Positions 27,750-36,223 of a DNA stretch of 64,000 nt are shown here, piece by piece. Location of the stretch: NCBI GenBank assembly GCA_028284325.1, contig JANQRX010000003.1, forward strand, positions 124,001 through 188,000. The letters are read 5' to 3'. Both the position numbers and the translations under genes were made by a program. A model generated the notes under the pieces. It searched no databases. It was not told the DNA's origin and saw nothing but the letters and a program-made list of their open reading frames with translations. Within the stretch, counting starts at the first letter, position 1, and every line of letters starts with the position of its first letter. Source of the stretch: Bauldia sp. Lineage in GTDB: Bacteria > Pseudomonadota > Alphaproteobacteria > Rhizobiales > Kaistiaceae.

Positions 27750-28408
27750 GCGGCGCCCCTGCGGTACCCCAGCGTCACGATGGACGCGGCCTGCAGCGAA
27801 GCCGCCTGTACGGGATCGATCACCGGTATTCCCAGCTCCGCCTCCACTACCGGCCGGTGGCTGCCCATCCCCGCACAACCGAGGATCAGCACATCGGCGC
27901 CATCGTCATCACGCAGGCGCCGCCCGACTTCGATGATTCGCGAGGCTGTGTCATGTTCGGACAGGCGGCCGACGCCCGTGTCGATTGACCTGTCGCCGGC
28001 AAGCCTGCCCGACACGCCGAGGCGTTGGATGTGGGCGGCGTGCCGCGGGATAGAGCCTTCGAGAATGGAGACGACTCCAAACATGCTGCCGATCTGAAGC
28101 GCTTCCAGATAGGCCGCCTCACCCATCCCGACGACCGGGTACGCCGTCACTTCCCGAGCCTCGGTCAGACCGGGGTCCGAGAAGCATGCGATCACAAAGG
28201 CATCGGCATCGCTATTGGATACAAAATCGGCCACAAGCGGCGCCACCGCTTCAATATCTGCCGCACTTTCAATAGCTTGAGGTGCCTCGACGATGGTTAC
28301 GCATTCCAGCACGTGAGCTATGCCAGCGCGGGCTTGCTCGAGGCCCGTGTCCATGGCCTGCGTGACGGTTTCGGAACTGTTGGGATTGATAATCAGAATG
28401 CGGGGCAC
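27746..28408 (-). CDS. Asp/Glu/hydantoin racemase
   Basis: This is a 220-residue protein of the HyuE/AroM-like racemase family. It starts at GTG 28408 (PRILIINPNSSETVT), with GAGG upstream. The two catalytic cysteines of this family are seen in FVIACFSDPG and LILGCAGMG. It is the first gene of an operon with the cyclic amidohydrolase (4-bp overlap) and the DapA-family enzyme, so it probably racemises their substrate. A GntR gene is divergent. Confidence 0.85.
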   Translation of the reverse strand: MPRILIINPNSSETVTQAMDTGLEQARAGIAHVLECVTIVEAPQAIESAADIEAVAPLVADFVSNSDADAFVIACFSDPGLTEAREVTAYPVVGMGEAAYLEALQIGSMFGVVSILEGSIPRHAAHIQRLGVSGRLAGDRSIDTGVGRLSEHDTASRIIEVGRRLRDDDGADVLILGCAGMGSHRPVVEAELGIPVIDPVQAASLQAASIVTLGYRRGAA

Positions 28409-28444
28409 AACGGCCTCGGAACGACAAGAGAGCAGACTTGGTCT

Positions 28445-28468
28445 TTGGTATATTACGTAGTATGCCAA
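28445..28468. promoter_or_regulatory. 24-bp palindrome in the racemase/GntR divergent promoter
   Basis: A near-perfect inverted repeat starts with TTGG and ends with CCAA around the core TACGTA; 10 of the 12 positions pair. It is 37 bp upstream of the racemase start and 134 bp upstream of the GntR start. Its position makes it a good candidate operator for that GntR protein. Confidence 0.5.
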
Positions 28469-28601
28469 CATCGTACTGCTCGTCAATTGTTCACAACATC
28501 GACTAGGTTGATGAAGATTGCGGCAGCGATTCAGGTTGGCCGAAGGTGCGGAGAGGAGTCGACATGCAGACGTCGGGCGGTGGATCACCGAGGAGCAGGC
28601 T

Positions 28602-29312
28602 GTGTCCAATCTGAGTGCGAAGGACCCGCCATCGCCGGTTGCAAACGCGCGCGGACAGTCACTGACCGAGCGCGCTTACAGCGTCATTCGCCAGCAGATC
28701 ATAACCTGCGAGCTACCGCCGGGCCTGGAAGTCTCCGAGCAGGAACTCGCAGGCAAGCTTGGGATGAGCAAGACGCCGGTGCGCGAGGCACTGGCACGGC
28801 TCGGCCTTGAAGGCCTCGTCGAGTCGTTCCCGCGTCGCGGCTACCAGATTTCTCCGGTCGCCGTAAAGGACATCAACGAGTTGTTCGCGGTCAGGGGCGC
28901 GCTGGAGGGAGCGGCGGCCGAACTTGCGGCAGACAACATGTCGGACACGGCCATAGCCGCGCTGTCCGATTTTGTTGAGGTTACCTATACGCCCGGCGAG
29001 ACGCTGAGCGTCGATGCCTTCATCAAGGCCAACCTGGATTTCCATTCCGCCATCGCGCACGGTTCCGGTTTCGTGCGGCTGGCGAACCTGGTTGTCTCGC
29101 ACCTCGAAGAAGCAACCCGGCTCTTCTACATGGGCGCGAACATCAGAGATGTGAATCCGGAAACCTCCGACGATCACCGGCGGATCGTCGGCTTCCTCAA
29201 GAGCCGTTCGCGCGACGAGGCGCGTCGGGCACTCATCGACCACAACGAGAACACGCGTCGCGGGCTGCTCAACACGCTGATCGCCGACCGACGGTCAGAG
29301 CTCTCGCTCTAG
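28602..29312 (+). CDS. GntR-family regulator (FCD subfamily)
   Basis: This is a 236-residue regulator starting at GTG 28602 after AGGAG. The winged helix contains LAGKLGMSKTPVREALARLG and the FCD domain has the ligand pattern NLDFHSAIAHGSG and a late His in DDHRRIVGF. It is divergent from the racemase/hydantoinase/DapA-like operon and most likely controls it. Confidence 0.85.
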   Translation: MSNLSAKDPPSPVANARGQSLTERAYSVIRQQIITCELPPGLEVSEQELAGKLGMSKTPVREALARLGLEGLVESFPRRGYQISPVAVKDINELFAVRGALEGAAAELAADNMSDTAIAALSDFVEVTYTPGETLSVDAFIKANLDFHSAIAHGSGFVRLANLVVSHLEEATRLFYMGANIRDVNPETSDDHRRIVGFLKSRSRDEARRALIDHNENTRRGLLNTLIADRRSELSL

Positions 29313-29355
29313 AAGCTCGCACCACCGGCGGTGACGGGGCGAAGGCTGGGCCTGC

Positions 29356-30504
29356 TCAGCGGCGCAAAAGGGAGCTCACCATACGGTCAATCCCCTCATC
29401 GAGGAGAGCCCGGGGGCAGCCATAGTTGAGACGTACGTAGTTTCCATAGGCGACTCCGAAGTCGGCGCCGCTGCTCAAGCCCACCCTGGCGTTTTCCAGG
29501 AAAAACGCTTGCGGCGAACCGTCGAGGGCCAACGCTGAGCAGTCAAGCCAGGCGAGGAAGGACGCCTCGGCCGGGCGCAGGACGATATCCGGGATCTCGC
29601 GCGCCAACCGCGTCGCGAGGTGGTCACGGTTTTCAGCGAGATATGCAGTCAGTTTCTGCCGCCACTCGGAACACTGGGTATAGGCGGCAAGAGCTACCTC
29701 AAGACCAAGCGCGTTGACGCTGTCCACCATGCCCAGCCGCGACGCCTGGAACCGTTCTCTCACCACGGGCGAAGGTATGATTGCAAAGGCTGCTTTCATG
29801 CCCGCTACATTGTAGGTCTTGCTCGCCGACATCAGCGTGACGGACCGCGACGCGATCTCCGGACCAAGGGAGGCGATCGGGGTGTGCGCACGTCCATCCA
29901 GGACGAGATCGCAGTGAATCTCGTCGGCAATCACCACCACGTCGCGTTGTACGCAAAGCGATGCGATCCGCTCCAGTTCCTCCCTGGTGTAGCTCTTGCC
30001 TGTCGGGTTCTGGGGATTGCACAACAGCAGGGCGGCCGCGTCATCAAGCGCCGCTTCCAGCTTCGGAATATCGCTGAACCAGCCTTGTTCCGCGCTGATC
30101 AGATCCACGTCTTGCCGTCTTAGCCCCCAATGGGCGGGAGCTGCCAGAAGCGGTGCATAGACCGGATTCTCCAGCACGACGCCGTCACCCGGCGCCAACA
30201 GGCCCTTGAGCGCCATATTGAACCCCGGCTCCACGCCGGGAAGGAAGACTATCGCCTCGCGCTCGACGATCCACCCGTAAGCGTCGGCAAGATAATCCTG
30301 AATCGCTCTGAACAGCCGCGCCTGCGGCCGCGCATAGCCAAGCACCGGATGTTCGAGGCGTTCGCGCAAGGCTTCAATGACCGGCGGCGGGGCGGCAAAG
30401 TCCATATCCGCGACCCACATCGGCAGGACGTCCTCGTCATAGCGAGACCACTTGGCACATCCTGTGCCGCGCCGCTCAATCGGTTGGTCAAACAAGGCGT
30501 TCAT
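29356..30504 (-). CDS. MalY/PatB-type PLP C-S lyase
   Basis: This is a 382-residue fold-type I PLP enzyme. The N-terminus has the MalY/PatB signature KWSRYDEDVLPMWVADMDF, followed by NPQNPTGKSYTREEL and the PLP Lys in SASKTYNVAGMK. These enzymes cleave C-S bonds in cystathionine, cysteine conjugates or related thioethers, giving pyruvate, ammonia and a thiol; some act as aminotransferases. ATG 30504 overlaps the upstream gene's stop (ATGA), so the two are coupled. It is the last gene of a peptide-transporter operon. Confidence 0.88.
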   Translation of the reverse strand: MNALFDQPIERRGTGCAKWSRYDEDVLPMWVADMDFAAPPPVIEALRERLEHPVLGYARPQARLFRAIQDYLADAYGWIVEREAIVFLPGVEPGFNMALKGLLAPGDGVVLENPVYAPLLAAPAHWGLRRQDVDLISAEQGWFSDIPKLEAALDDAAALLLCNPQNPTGKSYTREELERIASLCVQRDVVVIADEIHCDLVLDGRAHTPIASLGPEIASRSVTLMSASKTYNVAGMKAAFAIIPSPVVRERFQASRLGMVDSVNALGLEVALAAYTQCSEWRQKLTAYLAENRDHLATRLAREIPDIVLRPAEASFLAWLDCSALALDGSPQAFFLENARVGLSSGADFGVAYGNYVRLNYGCPRALLDEGIDRMVSSLLRR

Positions 30505-32513
30505 GCGTGTTCCTTTGCAACCACCACGCGGAAGCCGTTTCCGCGCCATGTGCCGGCGGGCTCAAGGCTGCCACGGTAAGTGCTGTTCGCTTTGGCCGCC
30601 CCCCCGGTGAAGCAGCCGCCGCGAAGGACACGCCGCACATCCGGGCCGGCGGACGCATCCTCACGGCCATCGTCGGAGACATAAGGGTAACGATAGAAGG
30701 GCGATTCCATCGCCCTGCCCCACAGCGTTGATGTCCATTCCCAGACCTGACCGGCCATGTCGAGGCAGCCATAGGGCGCAGCACCGGCCGGAAAGAGCCC
30801 AACGGCACAGGTGTCGTTGTGCCCGATCGGCTCCGCATTCGCACAATCATCGCGCCAATCCGACCCCCAGGGAAATATCGAGCCGGGACCGTCGATATCT
30901 CCGCGCGCGGCCCTCTCCCACTCCGGCTCGGTCGGAAGTCGGCAGGCTTCGGTGGCATCGATCCTGCCTTCGCGCCGCCAGTGCTGAGTGAGCCAGGCGC
31001 AGAATGCGCGCGCATCATGCCAGCTGAGGTTCACAGCCGGCGCGTTGGTGCGGTCAGGTAACTCCCGGTCTCCTGATTGCCAGTCCCGGCGGGTCTCGGC
31101 GACAAACGAGGCGTAGAGGGCATTGGTGACAGGGTACCGTGCCATCCGGAACGCGGCGATGTCGGCGTCGAAGGGCGGAGCACTGTTCTCATGCGCACTC
31201 GAACCCATACGGAAATGGCCGCCATCGATCCGGACAAGCTCGGCAAGGTCCCGCGGGTCCCCCAGTTCCGAAAGGCGGGCCCCGGCCCTGATGCGTTCTC
31301 CCGGCGACAGCAGCCCTTCCGCCACGATCGGTAACAGCGCCGTCACCAGCGTACGGCGGGTCGTTCCACCAAGATGGTCGGCATCGGCGGCAACCAGCGC
31401 ACCTCTGCGCCCCGCATCGCCCGGCAGGGCGGTCAAAGCTTCCGCCAGGCCATCTCTACGGTCGCCATCCCATCGGCGAAACACGGACGCGACCACGGAG
31501 GCCATCCGCACCGGCGCACGAGCAAAGGCTGCCACAACCGTTCCGATATCGGCATCGGCGATATGGGCGGCAACGATGAGCTCACGCAGGTGTTGCGGCA
31601 CCGCGACCGCCGCCCCGGTCGCAGCACCCCGATCGAGCGACGACAGGTAGTCTTCCGCGATCTCGCTAGCGCGTCCCGGTGCCTGTTGGTGCAGCCACCG
31701 GTCGACCAGCTCTTCGGCGCTTGCGACGTCCGGACCGACGGCAAGGGACACCGCGTGAAGTCCGGCCGGCGCGACACTGGCCGCTCCGCCTTGCCGGCGC
31801 TGGGCACGATTCAGCGGCATCAGCCGGTGACGCGATATCGCGCCGGGCAAACGCCAATGCTCCGAGGCCGTCGAATCGGCCAGCACGACAATGCGCAGAT
31901 CATTCGAAGCGGCCGCCTGCGCTTCCTTCAGGAATCCATTGGCGTGGTCGTGGAGCCGCTCGGCGTGGTCGATCAACAGGATCACCGGCGGACGATCCGC
32001 CAAGCCTAGCCACCCATGAAACTCGGGCCACGCCGCCTGCACCGCGTGCTCGAAGCTGGCGGGATCGACGATGTCGACCAGAATGGGCCAGTAAGCCGGC
32101 TGGTCCCACAGTTGGGCTTCGGCGGTACCGTGGTCATGCCGTGGCGTGGGGGCGCGCAACCGAGCCTCGTTGAAGCCGCCGTCGCCGAGGCGTGCGCCTG
32201 CAAGGTTCAAGGTGACGTGGCGTGCGAACGTGGTCTTGCCCCACCCGGCGGGCGCCTCGACCAGCGTCGCTTCGGCCCGCTGAATCGCCTCCAGGGCCGA
32301 CAGGTGCTCCGCCGGAGCCGTGGAGGACCGATCCCCTAGCCGCCGCAGGCCGCGGGCCGCACCGTCTTCGCGGGTGAACTGCACAAGCAGCGGCTCATAT
32401 CCGTCAGCGTGGCCGAGGCTCGAACCATCCGCCAGTTGCAGCAACACATCGCCGCGCATGGCGGCCAGTTGCTGTTGCGCCATCGCCTCCAAACCATGTG
32501 CGGGCCGGGTCAT
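30501..32513 (-). CDS. P-loop NTPase fused to a SUMF1/FGE-like domain
   Basis: This is a 670-residue cytoplasmic protein. Residues about 70-240 form a P-loop domain with Walker A EAPAGWGKTT (86-95) and a Walker B-like PVILLIDHAE (176-184). A helical region follows to about 425. Residues 427-665 are a formylglycine-generating-enzyme-like domain (FRMGSS, YPVTNALYASF, LPTEPEWERAARG, DMAGQVWEWTS, RVLRGGCF, GNGFRVV). The two closely placed active-site cysteines of true FGE near the C-terminus are not seen, so it is probably not a sulfatase activator. It overlaps both neighbours by 4 bp inside a transport/C-S lyase operon. Role unknown; a sensor or assembly ATPase is possible. Confidence 0.8.
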   Translation of the reverse strand: MTRPAHGLEAMAQQQLAAMRGDVLLQLADGSSLGHADGYEPLLVQFTREDGAARGLRRLGDRSSTAPAEHLSALEAIQRAEATLVEAPAGWGKTTFARHVTLNLAGARLGDGGFNEARLRAPTPRHDHGTAEAQLWDQPAYWPILVDIVDPASFEHAVQAAWPEFHGWLGLADRPPVILLIDHAERLHDHANGFLKEAQAAASNDLRIVVLADSTASEHWRLPGAISRHRLMPLNRAQRRQGGAASVAPAGLHAVSLAVGPDVASAEELVDRWLHQQAPGRASEIAEDYLSSLDRGAATGAAVAVPQHLRELIVAAHIADADIGTVVAAFARAPVRMASVVASVFRRWDGDRRDGLAEALTALPGDAGRRGALVAADADHLGGTTRRTLVTALLPIVAEGLLSPGERIRAGARLSELGDPRDLAELVRIDGGHFRMGSSAHENSAPPFDADIAAFRMARYPVTNALYASFVAETRRDWQSGDRELPDRTNAPAVNLSWHDARAFCAWLTQHWRREGRIDATEACRLPTEPEWERAARGDIDGPGSIFPWGSDWRDDCANAEPIGHNDTCAVGLFPAGAAPYGCLDMAGQVWEWTSTLWGRAMESPFYRYPYVSDDGREDASAGPDVRRVLRGGCFTGGAAKANSTYRGSLEPAGTWRGNGFRVVVAKEHA

Positions 32514-32896
32514 GGCGTGAACAGCGATGCTACGTCCCGATCCCGGAAGCGCTGGATCTCCAGCGCATAACCGGCCGGATCTTCAAAGAAGAAGTGATCG
32601 CAGTACGTCCCTTGCAGGATATCCGTGAGCCCCGGGACGCCAACCGCTTTCAGCCGGCGATGCCAACCTTCCACGTCCTCGTCGACGAGTGTGAAGAGCA
32701 CTGCGCTATGCGCTTGATGGCGCAAATGGCCGCGATTGCCGTCCACGATACCGAGATAATTCGCCGGCGCCGCACGATAGATCCGGGCAAGGCCCTGATC
32801 GAGCACGAGATCAAACCCCATCACCGAGGCATAGAACGGGGCAACGAGATCGATGTCCTCGTAGTAGAAGAACGTGATTGAATACGGGGTGGTCAC
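32510..32896 (-). CDS. VOC-superfamily (glyoxalase-like) protein
   Basis: This is a 128-residue protein with the paired beta-alpha-beta-beta-beta fold of the vicinal oxygen chelate family: ITFFYYEDIDLVAPFYASVM at the start and CDHFFFEDPAGYALEIQRF near the end. The usual first metal His is Phe here, while the last Glu is kept, so metal binding may be altered. It could be a binding or lyase/isomerase domain. Its stop overlaps the NTPase-SUMF start, and it follows the signal-less binding protein by 15 bp. Confidence 0.75.
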   Translation of the reverse strand: MTTPYSITFFYYEDIDLVAPFYASVMGFDLVLDQGLARIYRAAPANYLGIVDGNRGHLRHQAHSAVLFTLVDEDVEGWHRRLKAVGVPGLTDILQGTYCDHFFFEDPAGYALEIQRFRDRDVASLFTP

Positions 32897-32911
32897 AACC
32901 TTCTCCGCTGA

Positions 32912-34285
32912 TCAGACGACACCAAGCACGCCGCGGCTATCGAGGTGAAATCCACCCGCTCCGGGAGCAATCCCGGCGAGGAGAACCGGGTGAACCAGAT
33001 AGAGCCACGGCGGAGTCGCAGCGAGGTAACGGAGTGCTTCGCGATAGGTCACTTCGCGCACGCGGTCGTCGTGCGCCGCAAACGCCTTGGCGATCAGACG
33101 CTCGGCCTTGGCGTCGTCGTAGCCCTGCCACCAGGTACCCTGCACCCGCGACGAAACCTTGTCACTGAGTATCCGGAACGTGCTGTGGGGGGACGAATCG
33201 AAAATCGCGATATCGCCCATCTGCCGCTGCCCAATCTGTCTTGCGTAGTGCGGGCGGTCCTCCTCCACATCGACCGTGACGGTCCAGCCTATTCGCTCAA
33301 GATCGCTCGCAATAACCGCGGCCATGGCCGGTGCCTTCTCGGGCATGAAGGTCGGCGTCCTCAGGACGATCTCGGCCGGACCGCCCAGTTCGTCCATCAA
33401 CCTGCGTGCCTTGTCCCGGTCGTGGGCCAGCCGCGGCGGAGGTTCGCCCATACCCAGGTGCGCCGGGCTCACCACCGTCGAGGCCGGCTCGGCAAGTTCG
33501 TGATAAACCTCCCGAACCAGGGCTTGTACGTCGACCGCGACGTTCACCGCCTGGCGGGCCCGTTCATCCGAGAACGGAGGTCTTAGACAATTGAGATACC
33601 CGGTCACCGACATCGTACTGACAACGCTGAGCCATGATCCGTCGGGATTGCGCGCCAGCGGCTGATCGGCCCGTTCAAGATTCATGGCAACGTCGACCTG
33701 TCCCGTCAGAACGGCATCGAGGCGTCGTTCGGCATCACGTAAGGCGGTCAGGAGGAGCCAATCCTCACCCCCGATGCGCTGAAGCTCGACGTGTTCAGGA
33801 TCGTGAGCGCATACCCGCCACGGCCCGGTACCAATGGTTGGTGCGCCGGCGGGGTCGGGTCGAGACAGATAGAACTCGCAAAAGATATCCTGGACATGGG
33901 CGATCGGCTGCGGATCCTCGACCCGGACACTGTTATGCGGCCCCGCGGTGAACCGCGTCGACGCAAAGTACCGCGCATAGGCCCACTTCATCCCAAACAT
34001 GTCGGTGGATCCCAGCACATCTTCGATGAACGAAAGAACGTGCTCGGCACGACACGGTGTGCCGTCATGAAAGATTGCGCCCTCACGGATGCGAAATTCC
34101 CAGGACCGACCTCCGTTTGACCCGCTCCAGCGATCGAACAGACCGGGCGCATACCGACCGCGATTCCAGTTAAGCAGAGGTTCCAGGACAAGCGATTTCA
34201 GCGTGAGCACGCTGACGTCATCGGTGACGCGCGTCGCCGGCAGAAACAGCAACTTCTCAAGTGCGATGGAACGGACGACGCGCAC
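32912..34285 (-). CDS. family 5 solute-binding protein without signal peptide
   Basis: This is a 457-residue SBP_bac_5 protein: WEFRIREGAIFHDGTPCRAEHVL near the start (two parts of the family signature), GTGPWRV, and a C-terminal lobe. The N-terminus is MRVVRSIALEKLLFLPATRV, with no signal peptide or lipobox, and no alternative upstream start fits because the permease ends 5 bp away. It should therefore be cytoplasmic, unlike the exported paralogue in the same operon. SgrR-type regulators show that such folds can sense ligands inside the cell, but there is no HTH here. Confidence 0.82.
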   Translation of the reverse strand: MRVVRSIALEKLLFLPATRVTDDVSVLTLKSLVLEPLLNWNRGRYAPGLFDRWSGSNGGRSWEFRIREGAIFHDGTPCRAEHVLSFIEDVLGSTDMFGMKWAYARYFASTRFTAGPHNSVRVEDPQPIAHVQDIFCEFYLSRPDPAGAPTIGTGPWRVCAHDPEHVELQRIGGEDWLLLTALRDAERRLDAVLTGQVDVAMNLERADQPLARNPDGSWLSVVSTMSVTGYLNCLRPPFSDERARQAVNVAVDVQALVREVYHELAEPASTVVSPAHLGMGEPPPRLAHDRDKARRLMDELGGPAEIVLRTPTFMPEKAPAMAAVIASDLERIGWTVTVDVEEDRPHYARQIGQRQMGDIAIFDSSPHSTFRILSDKVSSRVQGTWWQGYDDAKAERLIAKAFAAHDDRVREVTYREALRYLAATPPWLYLVHPVLLAGIAPGAGGFHLDSRGVLGVV

Positions 34286-34290
34286 GGCTC

Positions 34291-35130
34291 TCAGCCCTGT
34301 CGCTTGCGACGGCGCGGATTCATCCAGTCTGCCAGCCCATCACCGATCATGTTGAACGACAGCACCGTCAGCAGGATGGCGGTTCCGGGAGCCAGCGCCA
34401 CCCATGGGCTGCCACGCGCATATTGCAGGTTGGCCGCGACATCCGCGCCCCATTCGGCGATCGGCGGCTGGGCGCCGAGGCCCAGGAACCCAAGGCTGGC
34501 CGTCTGCAGGATCGCGCTGCCAAGAGCCAGCGTCGACTGGACGAGCAAGGGCGCGAGGCCGTTGGGCAAGATGTATCGCCAAAGAATGCGCCGGTTCGGC
34601 AGGCCGAGGGACAACGCGGCATCGACATAGGGCCGAACGGAAATGCTGACCGCCTGCGCGCGCGCCACCCGCGCAAACTGGGGCGCCAGCGTAATGGCGA
34701 CGGCCAGCATCGCATTCTCGAGGCTCGCGCCGAACGCGGCTGCCAGAGCGATGGCCAGCACCAGTGCAGGAAAGGACAGCACCGCGTCGACGACCCGCAT
34801 CATCGCAACATCGATCCAGCCGCCGGCAAAGCCGGAAATGGTGCCGTAGGTGACGCCAACGGAGAACGCGATCACGATGACGCCGATGCCGATGCCGAGC
34901 GTAATGCGACCACCATGGAGAACACGTGTCAGGACGTCTCGACCAAACGAATCCGTTCCGAGCCAATGGGTCGCGCTGGGAGCCGACAGGGCCTCCATGA
35001 TGTTGAGCTTGGTGGGCTGGTAAGGCGACAGGATCGGGCCGAAAATCACCGCCATCAGAACAAACAGGAGCAGGCCCGCACCGTAGGCGGCAAGCCGGTT
35101 GTTGCGCAGGAAGGAAAGAACCTCGCTCAT
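34291..35130 (-). CDS. oligopeptide-type ABC permease (DppC-like)
   Basis: This is a 279-residue membrane protein with about six segments. The DppC signature HWLGTDSFGRDVLTRVLHG (residues 55-73) and the coupling loop YVDAALSLGLPNRRILWRYI (about 168-187) are clear. It follows the DppB-like gene by 4 bp and precedes the signal-less binding protein. It should form a heterodimeric channel with DppB for a peptide-like or other substrate. Confidence 0.92.
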   Translation of the reverse strand: MSEVLSFLRNNRLAAYGAGLLLFVLMAVIFGPILSPYQPTKLNIMEALSAPSATHWLGTDSFGRDVLTRVLHGGRITLGIGIGVIVIAFSVGVTYGTISGFAGGWIDVAMMRVVDAVLSFPALVLAIALAAAFGASLENAMLAVAITLAPQFARVARAQAVSISVRPYVDAALSLGLPNRRILWRYILPNGLAPLLVQSTLALGSAILQTASLGFLGLGAQPPIAEWGADVAANLQYARGSPWVALAPGTAILLTVLSFNMIGDGLADWMNPRRRKRQG

Positions 35131-35134
35131 GTCG

Positions 35135-36145
35135 TCACTTCAATCTCTTGCGGACACGGGGGTCGAGCCATCCGTGGATCAGGTCAACCACCAGGGCCGT
35201 GACGATGAAGATCAGAGCGAAGAGCAGCGTGGTCCCCTGGATCACCGGATAGTCACGGTTGCTGATCGCCTCGAACATGTACCTGCCGATCCCCGGCCAC
35301 GCGAAGATCGTCTCGGTGAGAATGGCTCCGCCAAGCATTTCCGCGAAGGCCAGACCCAACACGGTGATGGCGGGCAGGAGTGCGTTGCGCAGGGCGTGCC
35401 CGTAGATAATGGCTCGCTCGGCAAGGCCCTTGGCGCGCGCCGTGCGGACATAGTCTTCCTCGATCGCCTCCAGCATGGCGCTGCGGACGAAGCGCGACAG
35501 CACTGCGGCAAGGAACGCGGTCAGCACGGATGCTGGAAGGATGACATACGAGACCGCCAGTAAGGCCAATGACGGCTGGCCCGACAGCAGCCCGTCGAGA
35601 ATGTAGTACCCGGTGATCGGCTCAAACGAGACAAATGGACTCATGCGCCCGGAAATCGGCAGCCAGCCAAGCCACAGGCCGAACGTGAGTTGCAGCACCA
35701 GCGCGAACAAAAAGGCCGGCACCGATACGCCGACCAACGACAGGATTCTCAGCCCCTGATCCAGCACCGTGTCCGGCCGTGTTGCTGAAAACACACCGAG
35801 CGGGATACCGATGACGATGGCCGCAAGCAGAGCCACGACAGAGAGCTCGATGGTCGCAGGCAACCGCTTCATCAATTCGAGGGTGACCGGCTGACCTGAC
35901 TTCAGCGATATACCGAGATCGCCCTGCAGCACACCGCCCAGATAGGACACGAACTGCATGACGATCGGCTGGTCGAGATTGAGCTGCTCGCGCAGGGCAG
36001 CGATCTGGACATCGCTGGCACCGGGTCCCAGCAGCGTAACCGCCGGGTCGCCTGGCACAACGCGAACCAGCGAAAACACCAGTACCAGCACGATCAGCAG
36101 AACGGGAATAACCGCCAACAGGCGACGAAAGACGAAACCGATCAT
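35135..36145 (-). CDS. oligopeptide-type ABC permease (DppB-like)
   Basis: This is a 336-residue membrane protein. Start ATG 36145 (MIGFVFRRLLAVIPVLLIVL) fits the family; the in-frame ATG at 36193 would add an unrelated Pro/Arg-rich leader. It has PGDPAVTLLG after the first segment and the coupling loop YVRTARAKGLAERAIIYGHA. It sits 78 bp after the exported binding protein and 4 bp before DppC. Confidence 0.92.
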   Translation of the reverse strand: MIGFVFRRLLAVIPVLLIVLVLVFSLVRVVPGDPAVTLLGPGASDVQIAALREQLNLDQPIVMQFVSYLGGVLQGDLGISLKSGQPVTLELMKRLPATIELSVVALLAAIVIGIPLGVFSATRPDTVLDQGLRILSLVGVSVPAFLFALVLQLTFGLWLGWLPISGRMSPFVSFEPITGYYILDGLLSGQPSLALLAVSYVILPASVLTAFLAAVLSRFVRSAMLEAIEEDYVRTARAKGLAERAIIYGHALRNALLPAITVLGLAFAEMLGGAILTETIFAWPGIGRYMFEAISNRDYPVIQGTTLLFALIFIVTALVVDLIHGWLDPRVRKRLK

Positions 36146-36223
36146 GTCTGGCCAGTCAGGCGATAGGGCGGGGTCGGCCGGGCGGCGCCGCAACGTCGCC
36201 CGACCTTATTCGGGAAGGAGTCC

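Noticed and set aside
29356-32513. Ergothioneine-like pathway (SUMF domain as EgtB, MalY as EgtE)
   Set aside because: The SUMF protein has no DinB domain with the EgtB iron ligands, and there is no EgtD methyltransferase or EgtC in the window.
30501-32513. Diversity-generating retroelement target or STAND defence system
   Set aside because: The SUMF-like C-terminus fits in outline, but there is no reverse transcriptase, template repeat or other defence gene nearby.
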